This document shows positions 1-9,212 of a stretch of DNA of 64,000 nt, in pieces. Made by a program: the position numbers and the translations under genes. Each line of letters opens with the position of its first letter. The first letter of the stretch is position 1. The notes beneath the pieces were generated by a model. The model saw only the letters and a program-made list of their open reading frames with translations, did no database searches and was not told the DNA's origin. Source of the stretch: Heloderma charlesbogerti (lineage: Eukaryota > Chordata > Lepidosauria > Squamata > Helodermatidae); contig JANEZZ010001865.1 in assembly GCA_026122225.1 (NCBI GenBank), forward strand, positions 558,001-622,000, given 5' to 3'.

Positions 1-345
1 CTTCAATCTTAATCCCAAATCCAGGCCAGAAAACAGACTGGAATGAATCTAAAGACTCACTGTGTCCTCCAAGGCTTTCTGGAGTTGGCAGAACACCACC
101 TGTTCAAGAACCTTACTCAGAAATCATAAATTAAAGACTGGGTGATAGTTTTCTAGAGCCAAAGGACATAAGGTTGGCTTCCTCAATGGTGGCTTCACTA
201 CTTCCTTCTTCAGGACAGCAGGAACCTTAAAGAGGCATTCACCATCTCTGATGTCCATAGGGTCCAAAGAACAGGTGGCAGGTCTCAACCCTCCAAGAAG
301 CTTGTCAATGTCCTCAGGTTGCACAAACTGAAACACATCCATAAC
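1..345 (-). pseudogene. L2-like LINE reverse-transcriptase remnant
   Basis: The minus-strand frame from 342 to 124 reads LRPATCSLDP, then VPAVLKKEVVKP, then LENYHPVFNL. This is the order found at the start of the reverse-transcriptase domain in L2/CR1-group LINEs. Further downstream on the same strand (123 to 1) the segments FLSKVLEQVV and LQKALEDT continue the domain, but a stop codon intervenes. The copy is decayed, lacks the catalytic part, and runs off the left edge of the window. L2 clade is favoured over CR1 from the TCSLDP and KVLEQVV wording; the family call is by recall, not by alignment. Confidence 0.72.
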
Positions 346-2041
346 AACATGACCAGATGGTATTATGGGTTATATCCATCTCTGTTTCTGTCAAAATCAT
401 GGCAACTAAGACCCAACGCACACATTCCTTTAAAAACGTAGAGACATTTTCTTTTAAACTCTAGAGTAAGTGCAAAGGCCTTGATCTGCATCAGGACCCC
501 TGTTGAGGAGGGGCATAATGGGGCCTTTAATAATTTCTCTCTTGCTCTGTGGTCAGGCACCAATCCTTAACGTTATATGGTGCTTATCATGACAGAAGTA
601 ATGCAGCTGTAATGCAGTCAGATGCTGTGGGTCTTCTTATCACAACCAGCTGGAATGGAAACAGTGCAAAGAAAGGCGAAGCCAAACATTGCTGGTCTTG
701 CAGCTGAGCTGATGGAGTGGCCCTGCCTCCCATTTCTCCCTCTTCTATGGAGCAATGGAATGTGTGTATGCACACAGTCCTCTGGCACTGAACTATGGTC
801 TTTCTCCTCCTTCTTTCATGTCACCAGTGCCTCTTTTTTTTACAGTCCTTGGACTGTTGGGAAAACTGCTGGAATTAAATTAGGATGATAAGCCCTGTAT
901 TTCATACAGACTTTTACTTCTGTAAATATAAGTGGATCATTTCTCACAGGAACAGGACTATCAAAACATCCAGATAGTCTGCTCATTAACTTACATACAG
1001 CCACAGCGATTTCAACAATAGTCTGTATGCCAGCTAGACTAGAATTTGGCCTACTGTACATTGATGCAGGTCCCAACATGGAAGATATTCAGGCAAAGCT
1101 CCCATAGAAACTCCACAGGGATCTTTTGCCTCAGTTAGAGCTTGAGGATGAAAGCCACACCGGAGGAGAAAAGGATGCTCACCCCCTAATTAGCGCACTG
1201 AAGCTAGGCTTCAACCAGTGGTAGGTTAGGTCATCTCAGATGAGCGGAAATAAATCTCAGGCAGGAATCGTTTTTTAATGAATGTCTCACAATTGGCTCT
1301 CCAATCAGCTTGGATAATAATTGATACAGAGTTCTTGCAAAGCTAGACATACATAAATGAAACCCTTCTTACTCAACAGGCCTGCCTATTCTCAAGGGTA
1401 AGTCACAAGTGTGAACACGTCCTGTGCCAATCAAGGCAGGGAAACTAATACTGGGTACGTACACCCCACCGTGCATGTATTCCATATCATCTTTCCTGCC
1501 ATGAGTGATGTGGAGATTGTTTACAACTGTAGCTTACCCCCTAAGCATCAGGTCTGTCACCCAGGCTTAGACGAACTGTGAATTTTGGGGTTGCTGGCAA
1601 CTGTCCATCTTTGTGAGATGATGGGGTTTGCGGCATTCTTCTAGGGTGACTTCGATTATGGTCAGTTATGTTTCCTTTGGTGGCTGTCAAGGTCAGTCTT
1701 TGCTCAGCAAGACCTGCCACATTTGTAACCTTTAGTGAGTAAATTATAGCTGACACTCTGCTTCTTGCATTTGTGTGTATTCTAGAGCTGTAGGAGCCAT
1801 TACTTGTCACAGTTTTGTATGCCAGCCCAGAGTCTGTGATGCCTGACGTTCCTATTATGTACAAGGAATTTCTACTCACTGACATCTTAGATCACGTTGG
1901 CAAGCGTTCTTGTGTCGGAACACTGGTTGACCTTGGGGTTTGCTCACGTAGTCGCCTTGGCTACCCCAGGAGGGCATATGCAGCCCTCTTGCATCCTGCA
2001 CCTATATTCAGACCAATACAGTTGCCTTTTGTTTCAGGAGG
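346..2041. other. Unassigned stretch
   Basis: No repeat family, RNA gene or convincing exon was recognised. Two minus-strand open frames stand out. The one at 1079-840 (79 codons) has a protein-like composition rich in I, V and L (for example GIQTIVEIAVAVCK). The one at 1885-1541 (114 codons) is Ser/Thr rich. Neither has a recognisable domain, splice context or start context, so neither is called as a gene. Confidence 0.5.
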
Positions 2042-2216
2042 GCAAGGAGTGCATCTTACCTTGCCAGGAAAATAAAGGACTTAAGTGTAAACAGTAGAAA
2101 TGGGAGCTGCTGAGTCTAACTTGACCATGATGCATTGTATGTCTGTTAGCGATGCGATGACTCAATTGAACATTGAAAAATTAGAATGAAATCTGGTACA
2201 CATGTGCAGGATACAA
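2042..2216 (+). repeat. Left copy of a local duplication
   Basis: About 175 bases here recur at 4476-4650 in the same orientation with roughly ten differences. The match begins at gcaaggagt (2042 and 4476), giving an offset of 2434 bases. It ends at gatacaattt. The sequence left of 2042 does not match that left of 4476, so 4475/4476 looks like a duplication junction. The block has no coding content. Confidence 0.7.
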
Positions 2217-2256
2217 TTTGACATTTGGCATTTTGACTGCCTACATCTGTTTTTAG

Positions 2257-2276
2257 GTATGTGTGTGTGTGTGTGT

Positions 2277-2312
<36 letters not shown>
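2257..2312. repeat. (GT)n-(GA)n-(GACA)n compound microsatellite
   Basis: A run of GT repeats passes into GAGA and then about six GACA units. It is simple sequence inside the left copy of the duplicated region and is absent from the right copy. Confidence 0.9.
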
Positions 2313-2313
<1 letters not shown>

Positions 2314-2363
2314 CAGCACGATATCTCAGGAGGAATGTTGTGCGCATGTTCAGGATCACAATT

Positions 2364-2440
2364 ATCTTCTTCTTCTTCTTCTTCTTCTTCTTCTTCTTCT
2401 TCTTCTTCTTCTTCTTCTTCTTGTCCTCCTCCTTCTTCTT
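2364..2440. repeat. (TTC)n microsatellite
   Basis: About 20 uninterrupted TTC triplets are followed by an imperfect TCC/TTC tail. Open frames across it encode only homopolymers (poly-S, poly-F, poly-K) and are not genes. Confidence 0.95.
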
Positions 2441-2608
2441 CACATTTATATCCCCCTTTCCCCTCTTTTACAAGGCACCCAAGATAGCGTACATGGTCCT
2501 TCTATTCTCCATTTTATCTTCATAACAACCCTGTGAGTTTTATCCATTTTATCTTCATAACAACACTCTAACTATTATATCACACTGGTTCACACTGCTT
2601 AAAGTAGA
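2441..2608 (-). mobile_element. Sauria/ACA-type SINE, internally deleted
   Basis: Read on the minus strand, the tRNA-like head (ccagtgtgatataatagtta) is followed directly by the 3' body (gttgtTATGAAGATAAAATGG and the AAGGGGGATATAAA tail). The middle of the element, seen complete at 10623-10884 and 57255-57585, is missing. A short segment ccattttatcttcataaca is repeated in tandem within it. Confidence 0.65.
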
Positions 2609-2870
2609 TGATTTGAATAGATTACCTATCAAATCTGTCTCCTGGGCTACTTTTGAAAACAGTCTGGAAATTTCAGTTAGTCCAAAATCAAGCTGCAAGG
2701 TTGCTCACCAGGACTGGATGTCTTGATAATATCACACTGGTGCTTTGGTGTCTACACTGACTTCCAGTCCATTTCTGGGACCAGTTCAAACTGAAACCAG
2801 TTTCAACCTTCAAATGGAAGGCTAAGAACAGAATGGCATGCTTAAAAGAGTTTGTGGCTCAGGCAAGATT
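2609..2870 (+). pseudogene. L2-like LINE C-terminal coding remnant
   Basis: Plus-strand frames read LVQNQAARLLTRTG, then LDNITLVLWCLH, then LPVHFWDQFK. This follows the L2-group pattern of LVQNAAARLL, HITPVL..LHWLP and FK after the reverse-transcriptase core. Stop codons and a lost 3' end make it non-functional. Confidence 0.65.
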
Positions 2871-2888
2871 TCAGCTGAGGGCCTGACA

Positions 2889-2978
2889 CTGAAATCCTAT
2901 ACATATCTACTTAGAAGTAAGTTCCATTGAGTTAAGTGGAGCTTACCTCCAGGTAAGTGGGTATAGGACTGCAGTCTT
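2889..2978. repeat. Short fold-back repeat (TGCAATCCTATACAT type)
   Basis: The arms atcctatacatatctactta and taagtgggtataggactgca are near inverted repeats about 90 bases end to end, with the centre ttccattgagttaagtgg. A second copy lies at 4668-4737 and a weaker one at 20290-20385. Only terminal symmetry is visible and there is no coding capacity. Confidence 0.55.
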
Positions 2979-3239
2979 GGCTCCATGCTCCATCTGCAAT
3001 CTTTAACATATGATTGTATAGTTAAAGATAATAATTCAAACTTTCCTTTCCCTAACATTGTGTCAAGATATCAGTGGCATGGAGGGGGGACCCCAAATAA
3101 TTAGACAAAATAAAAGCATTTCCACCACTCTGGATTCTGTTTGCAACGCTTGGGTGAATCAGCAGATTTTAATGAAACACACGAATGCTGACACAGACAG
3201 ATACATGCTTACGTCAAAGGGAAGCATAACTTTAAAACA

Positions 3240-3444
3240 CCGTTTTGAAATGAAAATCACAATTGTAAATAGCACAATTTGTGCAAAACCTGGCTGTAAC
3301 TGGTCTAATTTGCGCAAATCAGACCATTTACAGCTGCAATTTTGCACAAATTGTGCTATTTATGGCAACATTTTTGCACAAATCGGCCTGCGAGTTTTCA
3401 CAAAAAACTTGGTAAATTTCCTGGGTTTGGGGAATTATCACATC
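3240..3444. mobile_element. TAGGGATGT-family element, AATTTGTGCAAAT subtype, left part
   Basis: The segment repeats AAATTGTGC/GCACAATTT motifs in both orientations, the pattern of the better bounded copies at 7279-7628 and 51250-51674. It resumes at 4380-4475, where cagctcac..atgcaagcca and ccaaagggcc match 7540-7610. The nested-hairpin element 3445-4379 therefore sits inside it. Its own left end is unclear, and its right end is cut off at the 4476 duplication junction. Confidence 0.6.
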
Positions 3445-4379
3445 TAGGGATGTCAGAGAATTCCGCCACGGATCTCGGTGAGGCCGAATGCCAGTGCATT
3501 CGCCCCCCCGAACTCCGTGGTGGAACGGCCTGCCCCCCCGCCCCCCCACGGATCCTCCCCGGGACGAGACTTACCTGGGGTGGATGTTCTGGACAGTGGC
3601 GGCTCCAGTGGCGGCTTCGGCTGGTCTTCCGACTGGCTGCCGCCGCTGCCGCCATTTGCAGTCTGTCCCCCCCCCCATTCGTGATAGGCTACGTTAAAGA
3701 CTTACATAGCCTATCACGTCTGGGTTAAAAAAAAGAAAGAAAAGCGTACGCAAATGGTGGCGGCTATGGCCGCCGCCATTTGCATTCCTTATTTTTGGCC
3801 ATCTTAGTCTATGTAAATATTTACGTAGACTAAGATGAAGACAAGAAAGGGTAACGCAAATAGCGTAGCGGACGTTATTTGCGTTCCCCCTTATTTTCGT
3901 CGTCTTAGTCTACATAAATATTTACGTAGAGTAAGACGGTGAAAATAAAGGGGAACGCAAATAGCATCCGCTATGCTATTTGCTTTCCCCTTTCTTGTCT
4001 TCGTCTTAGTCTATGTAAATATTTACGTAGACTAGGACAGCCAAAAATAAGGAACGCAAATGGTGGTGGCTGTAGCCGCCACCATTTGCGTACGCCTTTT
4101 TTTTTTTTAATAACCCAGACGTGATAGGCTATGTAAGTCTTTACGTAGCCTATCACGGCTGAATTCAGGGACGGAAACGGCAGCGGCTACGGCTGCCACC
4201 ATTTGCGTCCCTGCTAGCCAGCGGCCGGATGTCCGGCTGCTGGCGGAGCTGGCTGGCAGCTCTGCGGAATCCCCGTGGAGCGGAGCCAGCCGGCCAGGAT
4301 TCCGGGGGGAGGGACGGAGCGCCTCCCCCCCCCAGCGGAACCCGGCAGAGCCAGGTAAGTGGGGTTTCGTACACCCCTA
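3445..4379. mobile_element. Nested-hairpin fold-back DNA element (hAT-like, TAGGGATG ends), copy 1
   Basis: A 935-bp element begins TAGGGATGTCAG and ends GTACACCCCTA, which are inverted copies. It consists almost entirely of local hairpins arranged symmetrically about position 3919. In order these are 3680-3718 (GTGATAGGCT stem), about 3750-3786 (GCAAATGGYGGCGGC stem), about 3802-3838 (CATCTTAGTCTA stem), about 3851-3887 (AACGCAAATAGCG stem), 3901-3938 (central), and then the same stems in reverse order to 4120-4157. The flanks atcacatc and aacatc could be one 8-bp target duplication with 2 bases lost. There is no transposase frame. CpG content is high. Confidence 0.75.
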
Positions 4380-4475
4380 AACATCCCTCAGCTCACGAAT
4401 GCAAGCCAAGCCCAGTCTGTCGAAGGGATCTGTCAGGCCCCCAAAGGGCCAGATTTTCCCGCAACAGGCAACAGA
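4380..4475. mobile_element. TAGGGATGT-family element, right part
   Basis: This continues the element interrupted at 3444. The words cagctcacgaatgcaagcc and tcaggcccccaaagggcc match 7545-7610 closely. It stops where the duplicated block begins at 4476, so its terminal CATCCCTA is missing. Confidence 0.55.
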
Positions 4476-4650
4476 GCAAGGAGTACATCTTACCTTGTCA
4501 GTAAAATCAAGGACTTAAGTGTAAACAGTAGAAATGGGAGCTGCTGAGTCTAACTTGACCATGTTGCATTGTATGTCTGTTAGCGATGCGATGAACATTG
4601 AACATTGAAATATTAGAATGAAATCTGGTACACATGTGCAGGATACAATT
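4476..4650 (+). repeat. Right copy of the local duplication
   Basis: It matches 2042-2216 at about 94-95 percent by eye. The sequence then jumps straight to a match with 2871 onward (cagctgagggcctgacactg). The intervening 2217-2868 (microsatellites, SINE, L2 remnant) is absent here. The junction shares attt, consistent with a microhomology-mediated deletion after duplication. Confidence 0.68.
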
Positions 4651-4737
4651 TCAGCTGAGGGCCTGACACTGCAATCCTATACATGTCTACTTAGAAGTAA
4701 GCCCCATTGAGTTCAGTGGAGCTTACCGGCTGGATCC
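4651..4737. repeat. Copy of the short fold-back at 2889-2978, right arm missing
   Basis: The segment gcaatcctatacatgtctac, then agaagtaag, then the gagcttacc stretch match 2871-2957. Similarity ends at cttacc, where the CpG-rich hairpin sequence of the next feature starts. Confidence 0.5.
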
Positions 4738-5061
4738 TATCTGGCAGGCTAGCACCGCCGGCTCTGGATCCGCTGCCCCGTGCAGATGCAAAATGGCGTC
4801 CGGCATAGCGGACGCCATTTGCGTCCTTCCCTTTTTGCCGTGATAGGCTACATAAATCTTTATGTAGCCTATCACGGCCAAAGGGAGGCACGCAAATGGC
4901 GTCCGCTATGCTGGACCCCATGTACGTCCATAGACTAGCTGCAGCTGAAAGTCCGGCTGCAGGCCGGCGGGCCAGGGAGGATTCCGGGGGGAAGGACTGG
5001 ATCGCCTCCCCCCCCGTGGACCCCCCAGGGGACCCAAGTAGGTGGGGTCCGTACACCCCTA
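4738..5061. mobile_element. Nested-hairpin fold-back element, copy 3 (partial)
   Basis: Hairpins at about 4796-4826 (AATGGCGTCCG stem) and about 4839-4879 (GTGATAGGCTACATAAA stem) resemble those of the 3445 and 9213 copies. So does the right arm (ggattccggggggaaggac through ggtccgtacacccctA). The central TAGTCTA hairpins and the left end are missing. The right end is TACACCCCTA at 5061. The sequence differs too much from copy 1 to be part of the local duplication, so it is a separate member. Confidence 0.65.
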
Positions 5062-5176
5062 CTTGAAACTTCTGTGAGGAACCATGTACTTTTGTACCCA
5101 CCTCGTATGCAATTAATTTCGCAGGCCCATGTAGAAAACTGCCTTTTACCAGGTCAGACCATTTGTGCATCTAGTC

Positions 5177-5494
5177 GAGGAGTAGGGAACCTCCGGTCTG
5201 GGGTCCCAATCCGTCCCTCCCGTGGTGCCAATTTGGCTGGCCCCACCCCCTTTCCCCCAGCCACCAACTGTTTGGTGGTTTCCTGGCTTTGATGAAGGAT
5301 TTTCCCTATTCTAAAAGGCTGAAATTACTCCCCGAAGGCTACATTACTGGGAGTAAGAGCTTTAAGCTATAATGAGATGATGTTCTGGCCCCGCCCATTT
5401 TGCCTTTGGCCCCACCCACTACTGGAATGTGGCCCCTGTGAGGTTCTCCAGAAAAGAATTTGGCCCTCGGGCTGAAAGAGGTTCAGCACCCCTG
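5177..5494. mobile_element. hAT-like MITE with exact 8-bp target duplication
   Basis: The octamer atctagtc occurs at 5169-5176 and again at 5495-5502. Between them lies a 318-bp element beginning gaggagtagggaacct and ending ggttcagcacccctg, whose ends are imperfect inverted repeats. The interior is non-coding, with repeated ggcccc-cccac boxes. hAT superfamily is inferred from the 8-bp duplication and the CAGGGGT-like ends. Confidence 0.8.
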
Positions 5495-5691
5495 ATCTAG
5501 TCCAATATTAATTGTTCTAACCGGCGGCAGCTCTCCTGGGTTGCAGGCAGAGAGGTTGCCCATCCTCTGCTACCTAATTCCATTTTTACTAGAGATGTCA
5601 AGGGTGCCCCAAAACTGCTAAGATTCCTTCCAAGCTACACTTTCCAGTGCACTTTATGCAGGTTACCTGCTCCTTCTCTTCTTGATTAGGG

Positions 5692-6140
5692 TAGGGATGT
5701 TGCAGATATCGGGGGTGGGGGCAGGGTGCTCGCCCCACCCCCACCCACCAAGCCACACGAGCCACCCCTCCTCTGTGCACCAAGGACTCTAGCAGTCAAG
5801 CCCTTGTGCTTTATGTGCACAAGGGCTTGACTTCTGGAGTCCTCGGTGCCATGTGTGCCCTAAGTGTTCTGGCCATCTCCTTCTTGTGAGATGGAGCGCC
5901 AGAGCGCTTGTGGAGCCAAGGCCTGTCCTGTCCCCACTGGTTCCTTGATGGAGGCAGGATGAGTCCTTGGCGCTGTGTACGCCCCAAGCACTCTTGCCAT
6001 CTTCTCCTTGCAAGGCGATATCAGGAGTGGTTGATGTGCGCACGGCACTGACCACTCTGGGCTGCTCCCAGCCGCTTGCTGAGCTCCAGGCTGCTCAGCA
6101 GCTGGGTCCTGGACCCACCTGAGTGCTCACGACATCCCTA
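5692..6140. mobile_element. TAGGGATGT-family fold-back element
   Basis: It starts TAGGGATGTTGCAG and ends GACATCCCTA. It contains a strong internal palindrome at about 5796-5836 (gtcaagcccttgtgc against gcacaagggcttgac). The subterminal arms around ctggagtcctcggtgc and gagtccttggcgc repeat. No good target duplication is visible (gattaggg versus gccatgga). There is no coding potential. Confidence 0.65.
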
Positions 6141-6830
6141 GCCATGGAAACCTGAGCTGCCTGAGACATGAATGTTGACATCCTGCTGAAGCACCAGTCT
6201 GGGGGATCTCAACAGCACACCTGAGACCACACCTGTTAGCTCAGGTAGGGCGTCTGTGGGGCAGCAGGGTGGGTGGTACACCAGTCTGTCCTGCTGGACC
6301 AGCACAAGGTGCAAACACTCCAGACTCATTGTCAGATGACCAGGGAGCCTGGAGAGAGGGATGGAATTCCTATAGACCATAGCAACCCCCCTTCTCCAGT
6401 CCTCAAGTCGACCCTAGTGCTGAACCAAGTACCTTGGTGGGCAGAGCTTGGAGAGACTAACTCCACCCTGCTCATGCACCCAGATTTCTGTTATACATGC
6501 CAGATTGGCTGCCTCATCCACTATTAGACTGTGGATGACGGAAAGCTTACTTTGAACTGATCTGGCATTTAAAAACAGCATCCGGAGATCCAAGGGAAGT
6601 CTCATAGGGCAACCACCAAACCTGCTAGTTGGGGGAGGACTAGAATGTGGTACAGCTGTTAACTGTCTGAGCTGTGTTGCCCTCACCTGGCTAGCCCTCC
6701 TCCCAATGCCATATCTCCCTCTATGCATCACTGCACTGATGAGGCACCTCCCAGATCCCTCCACTTGGCCCCAAATCCTCTCTCCCAGGTGCATGATCAG
6801 GCCCTAAGGCGGCAACCAACCCCCTGCCCA
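6141..6830 (-). pseudogene. L2-like LINE endonuclease-domain remnant
   Basis: The minus-strand frame reads LFLNARSVQSKLSVIHSLI, then LACITEIWVHEQGG, then LSKLCPPRYLVQ. In a shifted frame it reads GVAMVYRNS, SLECLHLVLVQ, VYHPPC and LLRSPRLVLQQDVNIH. This matches the N-terminal apurinic-like endonuclease of L2-type LINEs in order: NARS, ITE.W, PPGY, GGVA, FE.L, VYRPP, GDFNIH. The GD of the last motif is degraded to QD and there is at least one frameshift. It ends exactly where the fold-back element 5692-6140 begins. Confidence 0.75.
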
Positions 6831-7278
6831 AGACTCTAACAACCAAACTGGCCAAGGTGTTAGAGGGATGGCCCTTGCCCTCCTGTTCCCCCATCCCATT
6901 CCCACTGGACTGGCAGATGAATCTGTCTTCAACGCTGGTGATGAGACAGTATCCTCCACTGCACCTGAAGGCACCAGGCCAACTTAGGGGGGCACAGAGC
7001 AAACTATGGTGGTTCACAGGTCTTTCCTCCTGTGCTGCTGCCATCCAGCATCTGCCGCCTGAGGCAAATGCTTCACTCTGCCTAATGGTAGGGCTGGCTC
7101 TGCTTGACTTTGAGCCTGAAGCAAAGCAGGTGTTGCTCAAAGCAGACCAAAGCAAAGTACCCCCTCTACTTCAAAGCAATCCCCCCCATGCAATTCCCCT
7201 GCTATATCCAACTAAGCTGAAGGAAATAGTTAGAGTGACAACAGATGGAGAGGGTGAGGCTGGAGGGTGGGAACTAAG
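6831..7278. other. Unassigned stretch
   Basis: This is moderately GC-rich, low in structure, with no recognisable domain or repeat. It may include the 5' leader of the adjacent antisense LINE, but nothing shows that directly. Confidence 0.4.
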
Positions 7279-7628
7279 TAGGGATGTCAGAGGAATCCAT
7301 CTGGGGCGTGAAGTTTGCTGAGCTTCTGTCTAAAATTGCCATTCACACAAATTGCATGTGCAATTTGCGTAATTTGCACACATTTTGGCTGTAATTTGAG
7401 CAAATTGCAGCCGTAAATTGCTTAATTTTGCAGAAATTGCAAGAGCAATTTGTGCAAATTACAATTGCAATTTGTGTAAATGGCGATTTTGGGCAGGGGG
7501 ACACCAAGACATTTCCAGGGTTCCAAAAAAAAACGCCGCTCAGCTCACAAATACAAGCCAAGCCAAGGGTTCCAGAAAGATCCGTCAAGCCCCCAAAGGG
7601 CCGGATTTCCCTGTGTTACCCATCCTTA
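7279..7628. mobile_element. TAGGGATGT-family element, AATTTGTGCAAAT subtype
   Basis: A 350-bp element begins TAGGGATGTCAGAGG and ends ACCCATCCTTA. The flanks gaactaag (7271-7278) and caactaac (7629-7636) agree at 6 of 8 positions, as for an aged 8-bp target duplication. The interior 7345-7490 is a run of AATTTGNGCAAATT-like words in alternating orientation. It is non-coding. Confidence 0.75.
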
Positions 7629-7804
7629 CAACTAACTAGGGGTGGTCCAAGGAACACAGAGCAAGGTTTCAGATTATGATGCTTTAGAGAGATCCCTCCA
7701 GAGAAAGGAGTGGAAAAATGTCAGACCCTTTAAAAATCCGGTATACCTGACACAATGAACTGAATTTCAGCTCTACCATTACAGAGAATGAAGTGGCAAC
7801 TTCA
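7629..7804. other. Unassigned stretch
   Basis: This short spacer between two repeats has no recognised content. Confidence 0.4.
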
Positions 7805-8055
7805 GGCAGATGCTGAGACCATTTTGAATGGTGGTTGTGTTTATACTGGCATTTCCTGCAGTGAACACATAAGCTGCAAAGCAATGACATATGCACATCC
7901 CAAAACATTCAAGGACAAGCTCTGATTGGCTGCAGCTCCCCAAGGTGTGTCTACTCTGTGTCAACCCTTCCAACCTGAAGCATTAACTGTGGGAAATGCC
8001 AGTGTAGCCATTGTAAACACAGAAAGCCACAGCTTAGAATGTGAAGCATCTCTGA
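7805..8055. repeat. Fold-back repeat of about 250 bp
   Basis: The left arm (cagatgctgag, then ggtggttgtgtttatactgg, then catttcctgcag) is complementary with gaps to the right arm (tgtgggaaatgccagtg, then ttgtaaacacagaaagccac, then gaagcatctctg). The arms meet around a unique centre at 7900-7960. It looks like a MITE, but no terminal duplication is evident. Confidence 0.4.
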
Positions 8056-8734
8056 ACAATAATTTAATTACCCAAGGGTTGAAAACGGTGAGTATTGCAT
8101 TTCTAAATATCCTCATTCATTGGCAGCTTCAATCTATAATACTAAGTTTTTTTTAATGCCCAAGCTGGATTTTAGGTAGCAGCAATTATTCGTATATTTC
8201 AGATGAGCACAGCGTGAAGAATCAAAACTGGAGAAAGATTTGAGAGCTAAATACGAAGAAAGAAACAGAGGGCAGGCTTTTAAAAATATATAAAAAGGCA
8301 GACCAAAAAGACGCCTGAAAAAGCAGGAAAGGGGTAGGTATCTGCAGGAAGCACATATTCTTATGTGAGATGTGAATGGCCCATTCTTGGGTAGGATGTT
8401 ATCTCTATGTGATCTGCAGAATTTCTTCTCTCATCTGTGGCAAGTGGAGAAGAGCAAATTAAAGTCTTAAGGGGAAAAATCAATAAAAGGGGGAAAAGAA
8501 GAAAAAATATAGTGGGTAAAGGACCTTTAATAGCTGTACGACGGTCTCCAGAATGATTGAAGGTAAACTGAAATATCTAAGCCCCTAGCAAAAAGGAGAA
8601 GAAGCAGAAGCAGAAGCAGAAGAGGGTGGGGGAACCCTTCCAAAATCAAAACAAAACACAAAGAGGTTCTTTCTTTGATGTATTCTTGAAGGAAAGTTTG
8701 TCTATTGGCCATAAGATGGCCACTTATGAATTGA
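8056..8734. other. Unassigned AT-rich stretch
   Basis: This is A-rich DNA with a short AGAAGC repeat near 8598-8620. No gene or repeat family was recognised. Confidence 0.45.
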
Positions 8735-8880
8735 ACAAAAAAGAGGAAACGCATCACCCCCCAAAGGGAAATGATTTGCATAAAATTTGCATATGCTCAT
8801 TTATACGTCCAGATGCAAATTTAGAAATGATTATTCTAATTTAAATAGAAATATAGTACATCTCACCATAGCGTGTAAGA
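8735..8880 (-). mobile_element. Partial TAGGGTGGCCAC-family element
   Basis: Read on the minus strand, gtgagatgta, ctatatttctatttaaatta, tttgcat..atgcaaat and ggtgatgcgtttcctctttt appear in the same order as in the right halves of 40184-40915, 50717-51029 and 51971-52346. Both termini are missing. Confidence 0.5.
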
Positions 8881-9212
8881 CTGTAGCCAGGGCTAGATCC
8901 ACACAACTGCTTTATAGCAGTATTGAAGTGCGCTGATAACTGCTGGGGCACATTACACCTTCGATATGCCTCTATCATAGTATTATTTCCTGCTTTTTAT
9001 TCCACATTATCCCATATACCGCAACAAATGTCATTGTGAGCCATACGAGGTAGAAATGCGCAAGAGGGATATGACGTCACCATGATGGGATTGTAATGAT
9101 GTGTAACACAAGGTGCAGATCTGACCCAGGTGACCGGTGCGCTTTGCTCAGTCCGCTGTCCAGGTGCTGGTGAGGGGCAGCTTCAAGGCCCTGTAGCAAT
9201 TCCTCCTGGCCG
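8881..9212. other. Unassigned stretch with a short dispersed repeat
   Basis: The words ggctagatccacacaactgc and agtgcgctgataactgctg at 8890-8945 look like a dispersed squamate repeat, by recall only. The remainder is unassigned. The octamer cctggccg at 9205-9212 is the left target duplication of the next element. Confidence 0.35.

Noticed and set aside
1541..1885. 114-codon minus-strand Ser/Thr-rich frame
   Set aside because: No domain, no homologue recognised and no surrounding gene structure. It was left as part of an unassigned stretch.
2162..2525. Poly-Lys, poly-Phe and poly-Ser frames
   Set aside because: They are produced entirely by the TTC and GT/GACA microsatellites.
3680..4157. 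A CRISPR array or bacterial-type repeat array
   Set aside because: The repeats are inverted hairpins of several different sequences without equal spacers, in a vertebrate context full of LINEs and SINEs.
4691..5170. 159-codon minus-strand frame
   Set aside because: It spans the end of one fold-back repeat, the partial hairpin element and its flank, so it cannot be a single gene.
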